A DNA stretch of 64,000 nt from Phocoena phocoena (taxonomy: Eukaryota > Chordata > Mammalia > Artiodactyla > Phocoenidae): NCBI RefSeq assembly GCF_963924675.1, contig NC_089232.1, positions 53,134,759 through 53,198,758 on the forward strand, given 5' to 3'. Under the pieces are notes generated by a model. That model was not told the origin of the DNA and searched no databases. It was given only the letters and a program-made list of their open reading frames with translations. Every line of letters begins with the position of its first letter. The first letter of the stretch is position 1. This document shows, piece by piece, positions 46,541 to 56,914 of this stretch. The position numbers were made by a program, and so were the translations under genes.

Positions 46541-46885
46541 AATTTATGAAACAAATCTGAAATCATTGAAATGAATGTTGAATTGAAACGAATGTTGAAT
46601 TTTATTCAAATGCCTTTTAAGCATCTATGGAAATGATTAATTTTTCTCCTTGGATCTTTTAATATGGTGAATCATATTAAGAGATTTATGAGTATTGAAC
46701 CATCCTTGCATTCCCAAGATAAACCCCCACTTACATATGGGTATTATTCTTAAAAGGTGCCACATGAATCTGTTTGTTAATAAGTTATTTATGAATTTTG
46801 TCTCAATAATTCATCAGTGAGATTGACCTGTAGTTTTCTTTTTTGTGCCATTTATTAGATTTAGGGATCAGTGTTATGCTGCTTC
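46541..46885 (-). mobile_element. Old L1 ORF2, antisense (part 5)
   Basis: 'aatgttgaattttattcaaa', 'gaaccatccttgcattccca' and 'cctgtagttttcttttttgt' are classic antisense L1 RT-region sequence, the right end of the nested stack that starts at 42290. Confidence 0.85.
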
Positions 46886-46889
46886 AAAC

Positions 46890-47412
46890 AAATTGTTTGT
46901 AAACTCTGGCAGCCAGCCTTCAGAATGGCCCCCAATAATCCCTTCCTCCTAGTATTTACATCCTGTGTAGACTCTGGTACAGAGTTTGTCTGTGTGACTG
47001 ATAGCATATGGCAGAATCTCACTTCTGAGATTAGGTTATAAAAGACTGTGGCTTCCATCTTGGGTGTTTCCTTGCCTTTGGCTCTCTCTAGGATCACTTG
47101 CTCTGGGAGAAGCAAGCAAGTGGCTCATGTGGCAAGAAACTGAAGTCTCCAGCCAACAGCCAGCAAGAAACTGAGGACTGCCAATAGCCACATAAATGAT
47201 CTCAGAAGCACATCCTCCCCCAGTCAAGCTTGGAGATGACTGTAGCCCTGGCTGAGAGTCTGGCTGCCACCTTATGAGAGATGCTGATTCAGAGCCATCC
47301 AGCTAAGCTGCTCCTGGATTCCTGAGCCATAGAATCTGAGATAACAAATGTTTGTTGTTTAAAGCTACTAAGTTTTGGGGTAATTTGTTATTCAGCATTA
47401 ATAATGAATGCA
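46890..47412 (+). repeat. MLT1-like MaLR solo LTR
   Basis: 'atggcccccaataatccctt', 'ggctctctctaggatcactt', 'gctcctggattcctgagcca', 'aatgtttgttgtttaaagct' and 'gggtaatttgttattcagca' are in the order of MLT1-type LTRs, including the relic poly-A signal region near 47340. No internal sequence. Confidence 0.8.
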
Positions 47413-47549
47413 TAAGCTTTTCCTTATTTTTAATTGTCCATAGCAGCTTACACAGCATTTGAAGTAAGATTTACTCAATGCTTTGAGTAAAGGATACACT
47501 TTAGTACCATGGAGATAAAGGGAAAGGCACTCTAGGAATGGGAACTAAT

Positions 47550-50319
47550 GAGAACTTAGATAAACCATGTATAGGTAACAGACATCTATAGACTACCTTG
47601 CTGAAAAGAAACAGAATAAACATTCTTCTTAAGCACACATGGAACATTCTCCAGGATAGACCATACACTAGGCTATAAAACAAAGCTCAATAAATTGAAA
47701 AGGATTGAAATTATACAAAGTATGTTCTCTAATCATAATAGCATGAACTTGGAAGTTAATAATAGAAAAAAATTAGGAAATTTACAAATATGCAGAAATT
47801 AAACAACATACTATTGAAAAACCAGTGGATCAAAGAAGAAATCATAGGGAAACTAGAAGATATTTGAGTGTAAATGAAACATACCGTACTAAAGCAGTCC
47901 TTAGAGGAAGTTTTATAGCTGTAGATGCTTCCACTAAAAAAGAAGAAAGATCTCAAATAACTGGATGCTCCACCTTAAGGTATTAGGAAAAGAAGAGAAA
48001 ACTAAACACAAAGAAAACAGAAAGAAGAAAATGTAAATATTAGAGCATAAACTAATGAAATAGAGGCTAAAAAGACAATAGAGAAAATCAACAAAAGTAA
48101 AAGTTGGTTCTTTGAAAAGATAAAAAAAATTGACAAGACTTTAACTAGACTGATGAAGAAAAAAAGAGAAAGGAATCAGCTTATTAAAATCAGAAGTTAA
48201 AGGATATCATCACAGACTTTCCAGAAATAAAATGAATGTAAAGTAGTACTATGAACAAATATATGACAATATATTAATTTAGTTGAAATTGATAAATTCC
48301 TAGAAAGGCACAAACTACCAAAATTGACTTCATTGGTGAATTCTACTACACATTTAAAGAACTAATACCAATTCTTCACAGACTCTTCCAAAAATAAAAG
48401 AGGAGGAAGCACTTCCCAACTCATTATGTGAAGCCAGTATTACCACGATACCAAAACCAGACAAAGATTTCCTGAGAAAACTACAGACCAATACTTATTA
48501 CTAGTACAGAGACAAAGACCCTCAACAAAATACTAGCAAATCAAATCTAGCAATATATAAAAAGGATTATACACCACGACCAAGTAGGCTTTACCCCTGG
48601 AATAAAGGACAAAAACTCCATGATCATCTCAATAGACAGAGAAAAAGCATTTCACAAAATTCAACACCCCTTAATGATAAAAACAAGAAACTAGGAATAG
48701 AAGGGAACTTCCTCAGTCTGACTAAGGTCATCTACAAATCCCCACAGCTAACATTCTACTTAATGGTAAAAGACTTAAAGCTCTTCTCCTAAGATTCAAA
48801 ACAAGACAAGGTTGTCTACTCTTGTCACTTCTATACAACATTGTGCTGGAGGTTCTATGCAGGGAAATAAGGCAAGAAAAGAAGTAAAAGACGTCAAAAT
48901 TAGAAGGGAAGAAGTAAAACTATCTCTATTCTCAGATGACATGATTTATATAGAGAACACCCTAAATAATTCACAAAAAAACTATTACCTCTAATAAGTG
49001 AGTTCAGCAAAGTTGCAGAATACATGATCAATATACAAAAATCAATTTATTTCTTTACACTGAAAATGAGTAAACTGAAATTAAAAACAATTCCACTTAC
49101 AATAGTGTCAAAATAATAAAGTACTTAGAAATAAATTTGACAAAAGAAATACAAAATTTATACTCTGAAAACTACAAAACATTGTTGCAAGAAATTAAAG
49201 ACCTAAATAAATGGAAATTCATCTCATGCTTATGGACTGGAAGACATTTTAAGATGGCAATACTCCCCAAATTGATCCACAGATTCAACATAATTTCTAT
49301 CAAAATTCCAGGTGATTTCATTGCAGAAATTGACAAGCTGACCCTAAAATTCATATGAAAATGCAAGGGACTCAGATTAGTCAAAATAATCTTGAAAATG
49401 AGGAAAGAGTTGGAGAACTCACACTGCCAGATTTCAAAACTTACTACAAAGCTTAGTAATCAAGACAGTTTGGTACTGGCATATGGATAAATATAATAGA
49501 TCAATGGAACAGAATTGAGAGTCCAGAAATAAACCCTCAACTTTACGGTCAACTGATCTTTGACAAGGGTGCCAAGACAATTAAATTGGGGAAAGAAAAG
49601 TCTTTCAAATGGTGCTGGGACACCTGGAGAGCCACATGTATAGAATGAAGTTGAACTCCTACCTCACACCAAATACAAAAATTACTTAAAATGGCTTCAA
49701 AATTAAAAACTTTCGTGCTTCAAAAGATACCATCAAAAACATGAAAAAACAACCCACAGAGTGGGAGAAAATTTTTACAAATCATACATCTGATAAGGGA
49801 CTTGTATTTAGAATATATAAAGAACTCTTACAACTCAATAATAAATAGACAAATAACCTAATTTAAAAATGGGCAAAGGGTCTGAATAGATATTTCTCCA
49901 ATGAATATATACAAATGACCAGTAATAAGCCTGAGAGAAGATGTTCAGCATCATTAGCCATCAGGAAATGCAAATCAAAACCACAATGAGTTAGCATTTT
50001 ACACCCTCTAGGATAGGTTTAATCGAAAATACAGATGATAACAAGTGTTGGTGGGGAAGTGGAAAAATAAAACCCTCATACATTCCTGGTGGAAATTTAA
50101 AATGGTACCGCTGTTTGGAAAACATTCTGGCAGTTTTCTGAAATGGTTAAACATAGAGTTATCATATTACCCAACAATTCCACTCCTAGAGATCTATCCA
50201 AGAAATGAAAACATATGTCCTCACAAAAACTTCAACGTAAATGTTCATAGCAGCATTATTCATAGTAGTGGAAACAACCCAAATGTCCACCAATGGATGA
50301 ATCAATAAATAAAATGTAT
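47550..50319 (+). mobile_element. Old L1, ORF2 endonuclease end to C-terminus, sense (part 1)
   Basis: A long sense L1 fragment. Around 47650-47760 a worn endonuclease end can be read. Near 48570-48660 the RT region reads HDQVGF and then, after an apparent in-frame loss, [11 protein letters not shown]. At about 48930-48950 the catalytic FADD box appears as LFSDDMI. The thumb and C-terminal parts follow to 50310. It has many stops and frameshifts and cannot make a working enzyme. It is cut by a SINE at 50320. Confidence 0.87.
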
Positions 50320-50623
50320 GGGGCTTCCCTGGTGGTGCAGTGTTAAGAATCCGCCTGCAAATGCAGGGGACACAGGTTCGAGCCCTGGTCTGGGAAGATC
50401 CCACATGCTGTGGAGCAACTAAGCCCGTGCACCACAGCTACTGAGCCTGCACTCTAGAGCCCTCGAGCCACAACTACTGAAGCCCGCGTGCCTAGAGCCT
50501 GTGCTCCACAAGAAGAGAAGCCACTGCAATGAGAAGCCCGTGCACCTCAACTGGAGAAAGCCCGCGTGCAGCAACGAAGACCCAATGCAGTCAAAAATAA
50601 ATAAAATAAACAAATTTATTATA
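50320..50623 (+). repeat. CHR-type SINE, long form, with TSD
   Basis: 'ggggcttccctggtggtgca' head (one base short in box A), box B 'ggttcgagcc' at 50375-50384, long 'gccacaactactgaagcccg' body and an A/T-rich tail. Flanks 'aataaataaaatgtat' (50304-50319) and 'aataaattaaatgtat' (50624-50639) differ at one base. Inserted in the L1 3' region. Confidence 0.93.
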
Positions 50624-51051
50624 AATAAATTAAATGTATTATATTCATAAAATGGAATATTTTTCAGCAATAAAAATAAAGTATTGATACATGCTACCGT
50701 GTGGATGGACCTTGAAAACATTATGCTAAGTGAAAGAAGCCAGTCACAAAGGACCACATATTATATGATTCTATTTATATGAAGTTCCTACAATAAGCAA
50801 ATCTATAAAGACAAAAGGTAATTAGTGGTTGCCTAGGACTGGTAGGATGGGGGAAGGAAATTTTTGGAGGTGATGGGTAAGAGGTGTAAGAGTGTTTTGG
50901 GGGGGTAATGAAAATATGCTCAAATTGACTGTGGGGATATATGTACAGCTCTGTACATACTAAAAGCCATTGAATTGTACACTTTAAATGGGTGAATCGT
51001 ATAGTTATGAATTATATTTCAATAAAGCTGTTTAAAATTGTGCATGGGAAA
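50624..51051 (+). mobile_element. Old L1 3' end (part 2)
   Basis: Continues the L1: 'aaaatggaatatttttcagc', 'atgctaagtgaaagaagcca' and 'aattgtacactttaaatggg', ending at 'caataaagctgtttaaaatt'. This sets its 3' end, next to which the following SINE landed. Confidence 0.87.
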
Positions 51052-51279
51052 GGGACTTCCCTGGTGGTCCAGTGGTTAAGAATCTGCCTTCCAAAGCAGA
51101 GAATGCGGGTTTGATCCCTGGTCAGGGAACTAAGATCCCACATTCTGTAGGGCAACTAAGCCTGGGCACCACAACTACAGAGCCCACACACCACAACTAG
51201 AGAGCCCACACCCCGCAGCTAGAGAACCTGCCCACTGCAACTAAGACCTGATGCAGAAAAAATAAATAAATAAATAAAT
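51052..51279 (+). repeat. Older CHR-type SINE with TSD and (TAAA)n tail
   Basis: 'gggacttccctggtggtcca' start, diverged head ('gcgggtttgatccctggtca' box B area), a shortened 'ccacaactag' body and an (ataa)n tail. TSD 'aaaattgtgcatggg' at 51034-51048 and 51280-51294. Its divergence suggests it is older than the copy at 2407. Confidence 0.9.
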
Positions 51280-51294
51280 AAAATTGTGCATGGG

Positions 51295-51594
51295 GAAATC
51301 AGGGATCAGTTTTGCATCTAAAGTGCATGTACGTGTTATGAGGAGGGTGGTCCTAGAATTGGCATAATAGGAGACAGGGTGGAGAAGTAGAGGAGTCCCA
51401 GCTCACAGAGAGGGGAAGGGCAATAAACCCAGTGGAGAAAAAATCGGACGATGGTTGCAAATAGATCTTGTCTTAGATGCAATGCCCTGGCCAGTTGGTA
51501 GTAGCTACCTGCTATGCTGCATTGAGAAGGAGTCTTGACTCCCAGGGTTTCAGGGGCAAAGATGCCACAATTGACCACCAATATCTGTTTGCAT
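51295..51594. other. Unassigned non-coding DNA
   Basis: No repeat or gene recognised in this 300-bp stretch. Confidence 0.5.
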
Positions 51595-51840
51595 AATAAT
51601 GTTAGTTAATATTTATTGAATAGGGCCTTTGTGCCAGGCACTGTCCTCAGTAGTTTATGTGCTTCATCCCATTTGGTTCTCTTCAATATTCTGAGGTAGG
51701 CATTATTATTGTTTCTAGTTTATAAAGAAGGAATATTTAGCCACAACTGGCTCAAGATCACCCATCTGGTTAGTGGCAGATCGGGAGTTAGACTCTGGAA
51801 GTTTGACACCAGAGTCCACTCTGTTATGCCACAGCGACTC
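51595..51840 (-). repeat. MIR SINE, antisense
   Basis: 'atatttattgaatagggcct', 'tgtgccaggcactgtcctca', 'ctgaggtaggcattattatt' and 'caccagagtccactctgtta' are reverse-complement MIR, near full length. Confidence 0.9.
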
Positions 51841-52959
51841 TCCCGAGAGCATGGGAGCCTATTCTTTAAGTCTGCCCGCTGGTAGGGGTCAGTCTTACTG
51901 GACATGATTAAAGGGGTATTTGGGAAGACTCACCTGCTTAAACACCTTTCCTCCATACTGTGCCTGAGGCCTGGAATCCCATGGATTTCACTTCTTGGGT
52001 CAGTGTTATTTGTTCAGGGTCCCCTGAGAGGGATTCCAGATCATCAGTGAACGTCTTCTAGGGATTTACAGTCATTGGCTGGGCGCAGGGCCTGGAGGAG
52101 GAGAATGCCAGGGAAATGTCTAGGGGGATTCGGGCTAGAGAAACCAAGTCGTGGGGTGCACACAAAATCCCCTCCAACCCTGACAGTCACAACCTTTGGC
52201 ATCTGGCACTTTTGCCTGAACCTTCCCATATGAGGAGTTTCTAAGGATGCTCTGTGCCTCCACGTGAGCTTCATGGCTAGGCTAATGCCTCAGGAGGCTT
52301 AAATGGACAGGAGTGTGGTGGCCTGGACCTAGGTGTGCTTGGCTTTCCTGGGTGACCTGAATGCAAAGTTGCATGTGCATTTTTTTTTTTTTTTTTTAAC
52401 AAGGCAGAGGAAACCTGCCACCCTGACTGGGATAAACTTGTGCCTACCAAGGCCTGGCACCCCATGGAGTCACCTGCACAGCCTCCCTAAGGTTCTCCTG
52501 CAGACAGTCAGTCATCAGCCAACTGCCCCTGGCCCCAGCAGGACCCCTGGCCCCAGCAGAACTCCCAGAGGGGGTGTGGGGTTTGCTTGCTCAGGGGGTC
52601 ACCTTTAGTAGAGATCTGGGCCCCTGTCTTGCTCAGCACAGAATAAACACTGATGGGCTCTGAGTCCTCCCCCTGCCCCAAATTCTGACAGGTTGTCCTA
52701 CTGTGCTGGGGAGGTGTCCTGGGCAGACATAGGCAGAGGTGGTGATGTGGAGGGGTGAGGCAGGAGGGCGTTAGTTGGCTAAAATACAGGGGGAAAAAAA
52801 GCATAACAAATGCAGAAAGGGATGTGAGAAAGACGAACGTGGGTTTTGTGGAACGTGGCCAGCACAGGAGGGATGTGAGAAGCCCCACACCCTGGTTCAT
52901 ATCAGCTTGTTCCTAGCCTGCTCAAGTTTCTCTCTACCCTCTTCTCTGAGTTTGCTGTC
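51841..52959. other. Unassigned GC-rich DNA with a T18 run and an 18-bp tandem repeat
   Basis: No gene. A T-run of about 18 lies near 52381-52398 with no SINE attached. 52526-52561 holds two 18-bp units starting 'cccctggccccagcag' (17 of 18 identical). Some proline-rich open frames here only reflect composition. Confidence 0.5.
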
Positions 52960-53165
52960 AGCATTGCCTGGGTTTATATATCAGCTCTACCACTTACTGC
53001 TTGTGAGACCTTGGGGAATTTATTCTCTGAGCCTTGGTGTCCTTGCCTATAAATTAGGTGGAATGTCACCCTAGCGTAGTGCACAGGGTTGCTGTAAAGG
53101 CTGAACGAGGTGATACATAAAGCACCTACTGCAGTAGGGGCATAGCAGGTGCTCAATAAGCGGTG
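52960..53165 (+). repeat. MIR SINE
   Basis: 'atatcagctctaccacttac', 'gtgagaccttggggaattta', 'agggttgctgtaaaggctga' and 'gcaggtgctcaataagcggt' follow the MIR order. Confidence 0.9.
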
Positions 53166-53179
53166 TCTATTCTGTTACA

Positions 53180-53658
53180 GATATTTTTAAAGAAATGTTT
53201 AACATAGAACATTCACCATCTTAACCATTTTTAAGTGTACAACTCAGTGGCATTAAATACATATGTAATGTGCAGCAATCTTCACTGTCCATTTCTAGAA
53301 CTTTCCATCATCCCAAATAGAAATTCTGTACCGATTAGGCAGTAATGCCCTATTCTCCCCTCCCCTCAGCCCCTGGTAATCTTTAGTCTATTCTCTGTCT
53401 CTGTGAATTTGTCTAGTCCAGATATTTCATGTAAGTGGGATCATACAATATTTGTCGTGTTGTGTCTGGCTTACTTAGCATAATGTTTCCAAGGTTCATC
53501 CATGTTGTAGCACATATCAGAATTTCATTCCTCTTTAAGGCATAATAATATTCCATTGTGCGGATATACCACATTTTGTTTATCCATTCATCTGTTGATG
53601 GACATGTGGGTTGTTTCCACCTTTTGGCTGTTGTGCCTATGATAGATATTATAGTCAC
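53180..53658 (-). mobile_element. L1 3' end, antisense
   Basis: The + strand reads the reverse complement of an old L1 3'UTR and ORF2 end. The minus-strand frame 53413-53658 carries WKQPTCPSTDEWINKMWYI and WMNLGNIMLSK, recognisable as the ORF2 C-terminus. Truncated and non-functional. Confidence 0.9.
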
Positions 53659-53674
53659 ACATTATGAAGAAGTA

Positions 53675-53895
53675 GTTTAGGGGCTCAGAGCACAGACGCT
53701 GGAGCCACACTGCCTGACGCCGATCTTTTTACTTACCACCCTGGGATGGTCTTAACCTCTTTGTGCATGAGTTTTCTCTTTTGTGAGATGGGGAGACTGG
53801 GCCTTTCTGCTCAGGGATCTTGTGAGGAAGAAATGAGTCAACACATGTAAAGTAGCTGCAGTTGTTTCTGGCACCTGGTCAACATTCAGGAAGTT
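53675..53895 (+). repeat. MIR SINE
   Basis: 'cagacgctggagccacactg', 'cctctttgtgcatgagtttt', 'ttgtgaggaagaaatgagtc' and 'gtttctggcacctggtcaac' match MIR end to end. Confidence 0.88.
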
Positions 53896-54029
53896 CGCTG
53901 TTGGGAGTTGATGCCTTTACACCAAGGTACCATATATGAGACCCATCTAAGTGGACTGGTGTTTTCTTACCTCGGGGAACTGGTGGTTGAAATTGGAAAA
54001 TTGAAAATTTTCCAAGTGCTAGAAGTGAG

Positions 54030-54165
54030 TAGGTGACTTTGGAGATCACCTCCTTAAACTCCCTCCTTTTACCAATGGGGAAGCTGAGGCCCGGAAAAGA
54101 TGGGGACACGGCCAGAGTGACAAAGGCAGAGCTGGAACCAGGCGCCTGCTCCCAACATCTAGACC
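54030..54165 (-). repeat. MIR SINE fragment, antisense
   Basis: 'tttaccaatggggaagctga', 'acggccagagtgacaaaggc' and 'agagctggaaccaggcgcct' match reverse-complement MIR core. The 175-codon frame on - (53879-54406) runs through it and is therefore not a gene. Confidence 0.7.
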
Positions 54166-54365
54166 TTGGCCTTGGCTCCGAGGCTAGTTTCACCAGCTCC
54201 CCTCCCCACCCTAGGTCCCCCTCTGTGGATACCTCCCTTCTCCAAAGGTCACACTGAGTGACCAAGAGACTTAGGGGCCCGCCTCCCCTTTGAGCCGAGC
54301 TCAGACACAAGGCCAGCTGTTTGCTGCACTCTGAACGCCTCCTGCCCCTTCTCTTACCCACTGTG

Positions 54366-54465
54366 CCTGGCCAGGGGGTGGAGAGAAGGGAGGGGAGGGA
54401 GAGCATCAGAACAGCTTTACTTGACAGTGTCTTTTCTAGTGGGGGACGGAATAGGCAGGGAGGAA
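54366..54465. repeat. 100-bp duplicated segment, copy 1
   Basis: Starts 'cctggccagggggtggagag' and ends 'gggaggaa'. It matches 54938-55037 at 92 of 100 bases without gaps, offset 572 bp. Purine-rich; not a repeat family I recognise. Confidence 0.9.
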
Positions 54466-54937
54466 CCCAGGCCTGGCTGGCCCAGGGGTGGTGAGACTTT
54501 GGTCATTTTCGGATTAGGTACCGGCACTCAGTCAGTGCATCTGTCCTTCAGCTGTTTGTGTTCTCTTTGTTAATTTTGTTGATTTTCTTTGGGATATTTT
54601 TAGAGAATTCCAGCCTGAGTCCTGCAAAGGGGGACAGTGGAGGTGCAGCCCACACCTGGGCAGAACAAGGCGGACCAGGTGACTTGATGGCACTGAGAAC
54701 AAAAGGGCATTGCCAGTGAGGACAAAAACCTGGGAGGGAAAGGAACCAGCTGCTAAATGGCCCCTCCCCCGACAGGCTTCTTTGGGAGCTCTCTGATGAA
54801 AGAATTCTCTGTTTGTTTGTTTATTCAAAGATGAAATGCCCCCCACCCCGTTGTGAGGAATTCATCTAACATAAGGAAGTTGCGCTGACCTGGGTATGGT
54901 GGGGAGCGCTCACAGCTCCTGCCCCCAGTCCCCTGCC

Positions 54938-55037
54938 CCTGGCCAGGGGGTGGAGAGAAGGGAAGGGAGGGAGAGCATCAAAACAGCTTTACTTGAGAGT
55001 GTCTTTTCTAGTGGGGGAAGGAATGATCAGGAAGGAA
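54938..55037. repeat. 100-bp duplicated segment, copy 2
   Basis: Second copy of 54366-54465 in the same orientation. A further short match 'ctcctgcccc' lies upstream of both (54339 and 54916, shifted by 5 bp), so the original duplication was somewhat longer. Confidence 0.9.
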
Positions 55038-55904
55038 GGACTGTGACAGCTGATGTCCTAGGGCAGCTTCAGGGAGGAGAGGGGAAAGGGCACAGCAGGA
55101 GGGGCCACTGTATGAGTGAAGGAGCAGCGGGGGGTGGGCGCATGGCAGATTTTGTAAATCCGGTGTTCATGATTCCAGGGTAAATCTTTGCTTCTTCCCT
55201 CTCTACCATTTTCTTCTCCTCCCTTTCTGTCTTTCCTGGTGTGCTAGTCATCACTGCAGGAAAGATTTTCTTCTTCAAGTGTGGGTGGCATGGACAGGAT
55301 AGTTATTACCTAGTCCCTTCCTCACCTCCCACCCCTCACTCAAGACAGATTCATTTGGGGTTGAGACTGGGGAGGCAAGAGTTGGGTTCTACTGAGGCAA
55401 TGTGGGGTGAGTCTGAGCATCAGGCTGAGAGAAGCCTTCACCAGGACAGGAGGTGGCTCACTTCTGGAATCCAGGCTGCCAGTGAAAACAAACACCCAAT
55501 GATGGGGCAGAGGGAGGAAGGGAAGAATCCTGCCCCTGATCCAGCAGCTGAAAGTGAGACGCTGATAATAGAGAGGAGGCCTGAAATGCACCCCATAGAA
55601 ATGGAGCCATCTGGCACGAGCCTGCTGGGAAAGGAGGCCACATCCGGACTGCCAGGCCACATTGTGCAAACATGGGGTGTTACCTTCCAAGTCAATAGCA
55701 CAGTCCCAATGGCCCCCTGGAGCTGGAGGCTGGGAGGGCCTCTAATCTGCAGGCCACAGAGTGAGAAGGAGAACATCCAAGGCCATCTCTTTCTGGCCCT
55801 TGTGTGCAAGAGGCTCAGCTTTCCCCCAAAGTCCTGGGGAGCTGCACCCTGGACTTTTCATTAGCTCAAATGGTGGTTTTGAGAGCTCTGTGGGCTCCTG
55901 ACGC
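55038..55904. other. GC-rich stretch with the longest open frame (unsupported)
   Basis: The + frame 55241-55864 (207 codons) is the longest in the window. It has no signal peptide pattern, domain or motif I recognise, and is overlapped by minus-strand frames of 116 and 123 codons, as expected in stop-poor GC-rich DNA. Splice sites cannot be assigned. I treat it as non-coding. Confidence 0.35.
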
Positions 55905-56110
55905 ATGGTAATAACAGCCAACCTTATAGTACAAGTGCCGGGCACCGTTCTGAGAGATTTTGTCTAAATTACCTCATTGAATCTTCATAACCACCCTACA
56001 AGATAGGAATTATCTCCAACTTAGAGATGGGGAGGCTGAGGCATGGAAAGTGGGGCAGAGCTGGGATAACAAACCCAGCAGTTCGGCTCCAGAGCAGTGC
56101 CCTTCACTGT
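55905..56110 (-). repeat. MIR SINE, antisense
   Basis: 'agtgccgggcaccgttctga', 'catcctacaagataggaatt'-like sequence, 'gatggggaggctgaggcatg' and 'ttcggctccagagcagtgcc' are reverse-complement MIR. Confidence 0.88.
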
Positions 56111-56914
56111 TGGGCGGCACTGCTCCATGGCTCCATAGCACAAGCCAGAGTAGAGATTTGGCCTTGATTGTCCACTGAGAAATCAAATGTCTTAGAGATG
56201 TGGCCTGTGGGTGTACAGTTGGTGCAGGCGATAGCGTGCCCTCAGAACTGACTGTCACCTAACTTAGAGCAGGGTGGTAGTTATCTAGAGTTATCTGGAG
56301 ATTTCCTGTGGGACAGAGAACCATGTTGGCCTGATCACTGGTTCTTGCCCTGGGTCTGGCAACTAGGGAGCCCCCCCTGTCTGGAAAAGAGGATTGAGGA
56401 GAAATGGAGAGCCTTTTGAATTCTATGCCTCCCCAACCCTCCTCGCCCTTGCTGGGTGCTAGTTGGTGTCCCTGGGGATCCTTTGACCTGGGAATCAGGT
56501 TAAGCAGTGCTCACCATGGGCCTTGCCCAGTGCTCAGCTTGAATTGCATCGGGATCAAGCCCCTGGCCAAGGCCCAGAGAGATATCTTGGGCCTGGGACA
56601 GAGTTACCGCCGGAGGTACAGGAGCTTACATTGCGGGTAATGGCAAAGGCTTTGGATGAAGTGTCTAAACTGGCTTAACACTCCTTTGGTATTTCTCTTA
56701 TTTTATAGATTTATTTCCTGTACGCGTTAAGGATGTACTCTGCCTTAATCTCTGGTCCCTGAGGAATGAAAAGCCAGATAAGATTTTTGTTTGTTTATTT
56801 TGTCTGTTTAAGGGCTGTACTCCTGTCTCCTATGCTGGACTTAGCTGGTCTTCCCACTGGGCCTCCAGCCAATAGGCCCAGGTAGGCAGGCTGGAGCTTC
56901 TAGTGATGTTAGGC
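56111..56914. other. Unassigned non-coding DNA
   Basis: No gene. 56700-56880 ('tttgtctgtttaagggctgt') may be part of an LTR, but nothing firm. Confidence 0.4.

Noticed and set aside
52381..52398. Poly-T as the tail of an antisense SINE
   Set aside because: No SINE body follows on the right, and no clear duplication flanks it.
53879..54406. 175-codon minus-strand frame
   Set aside because: Runs through an antisense MIR and one copy of a local duplication; no protein family recognised.
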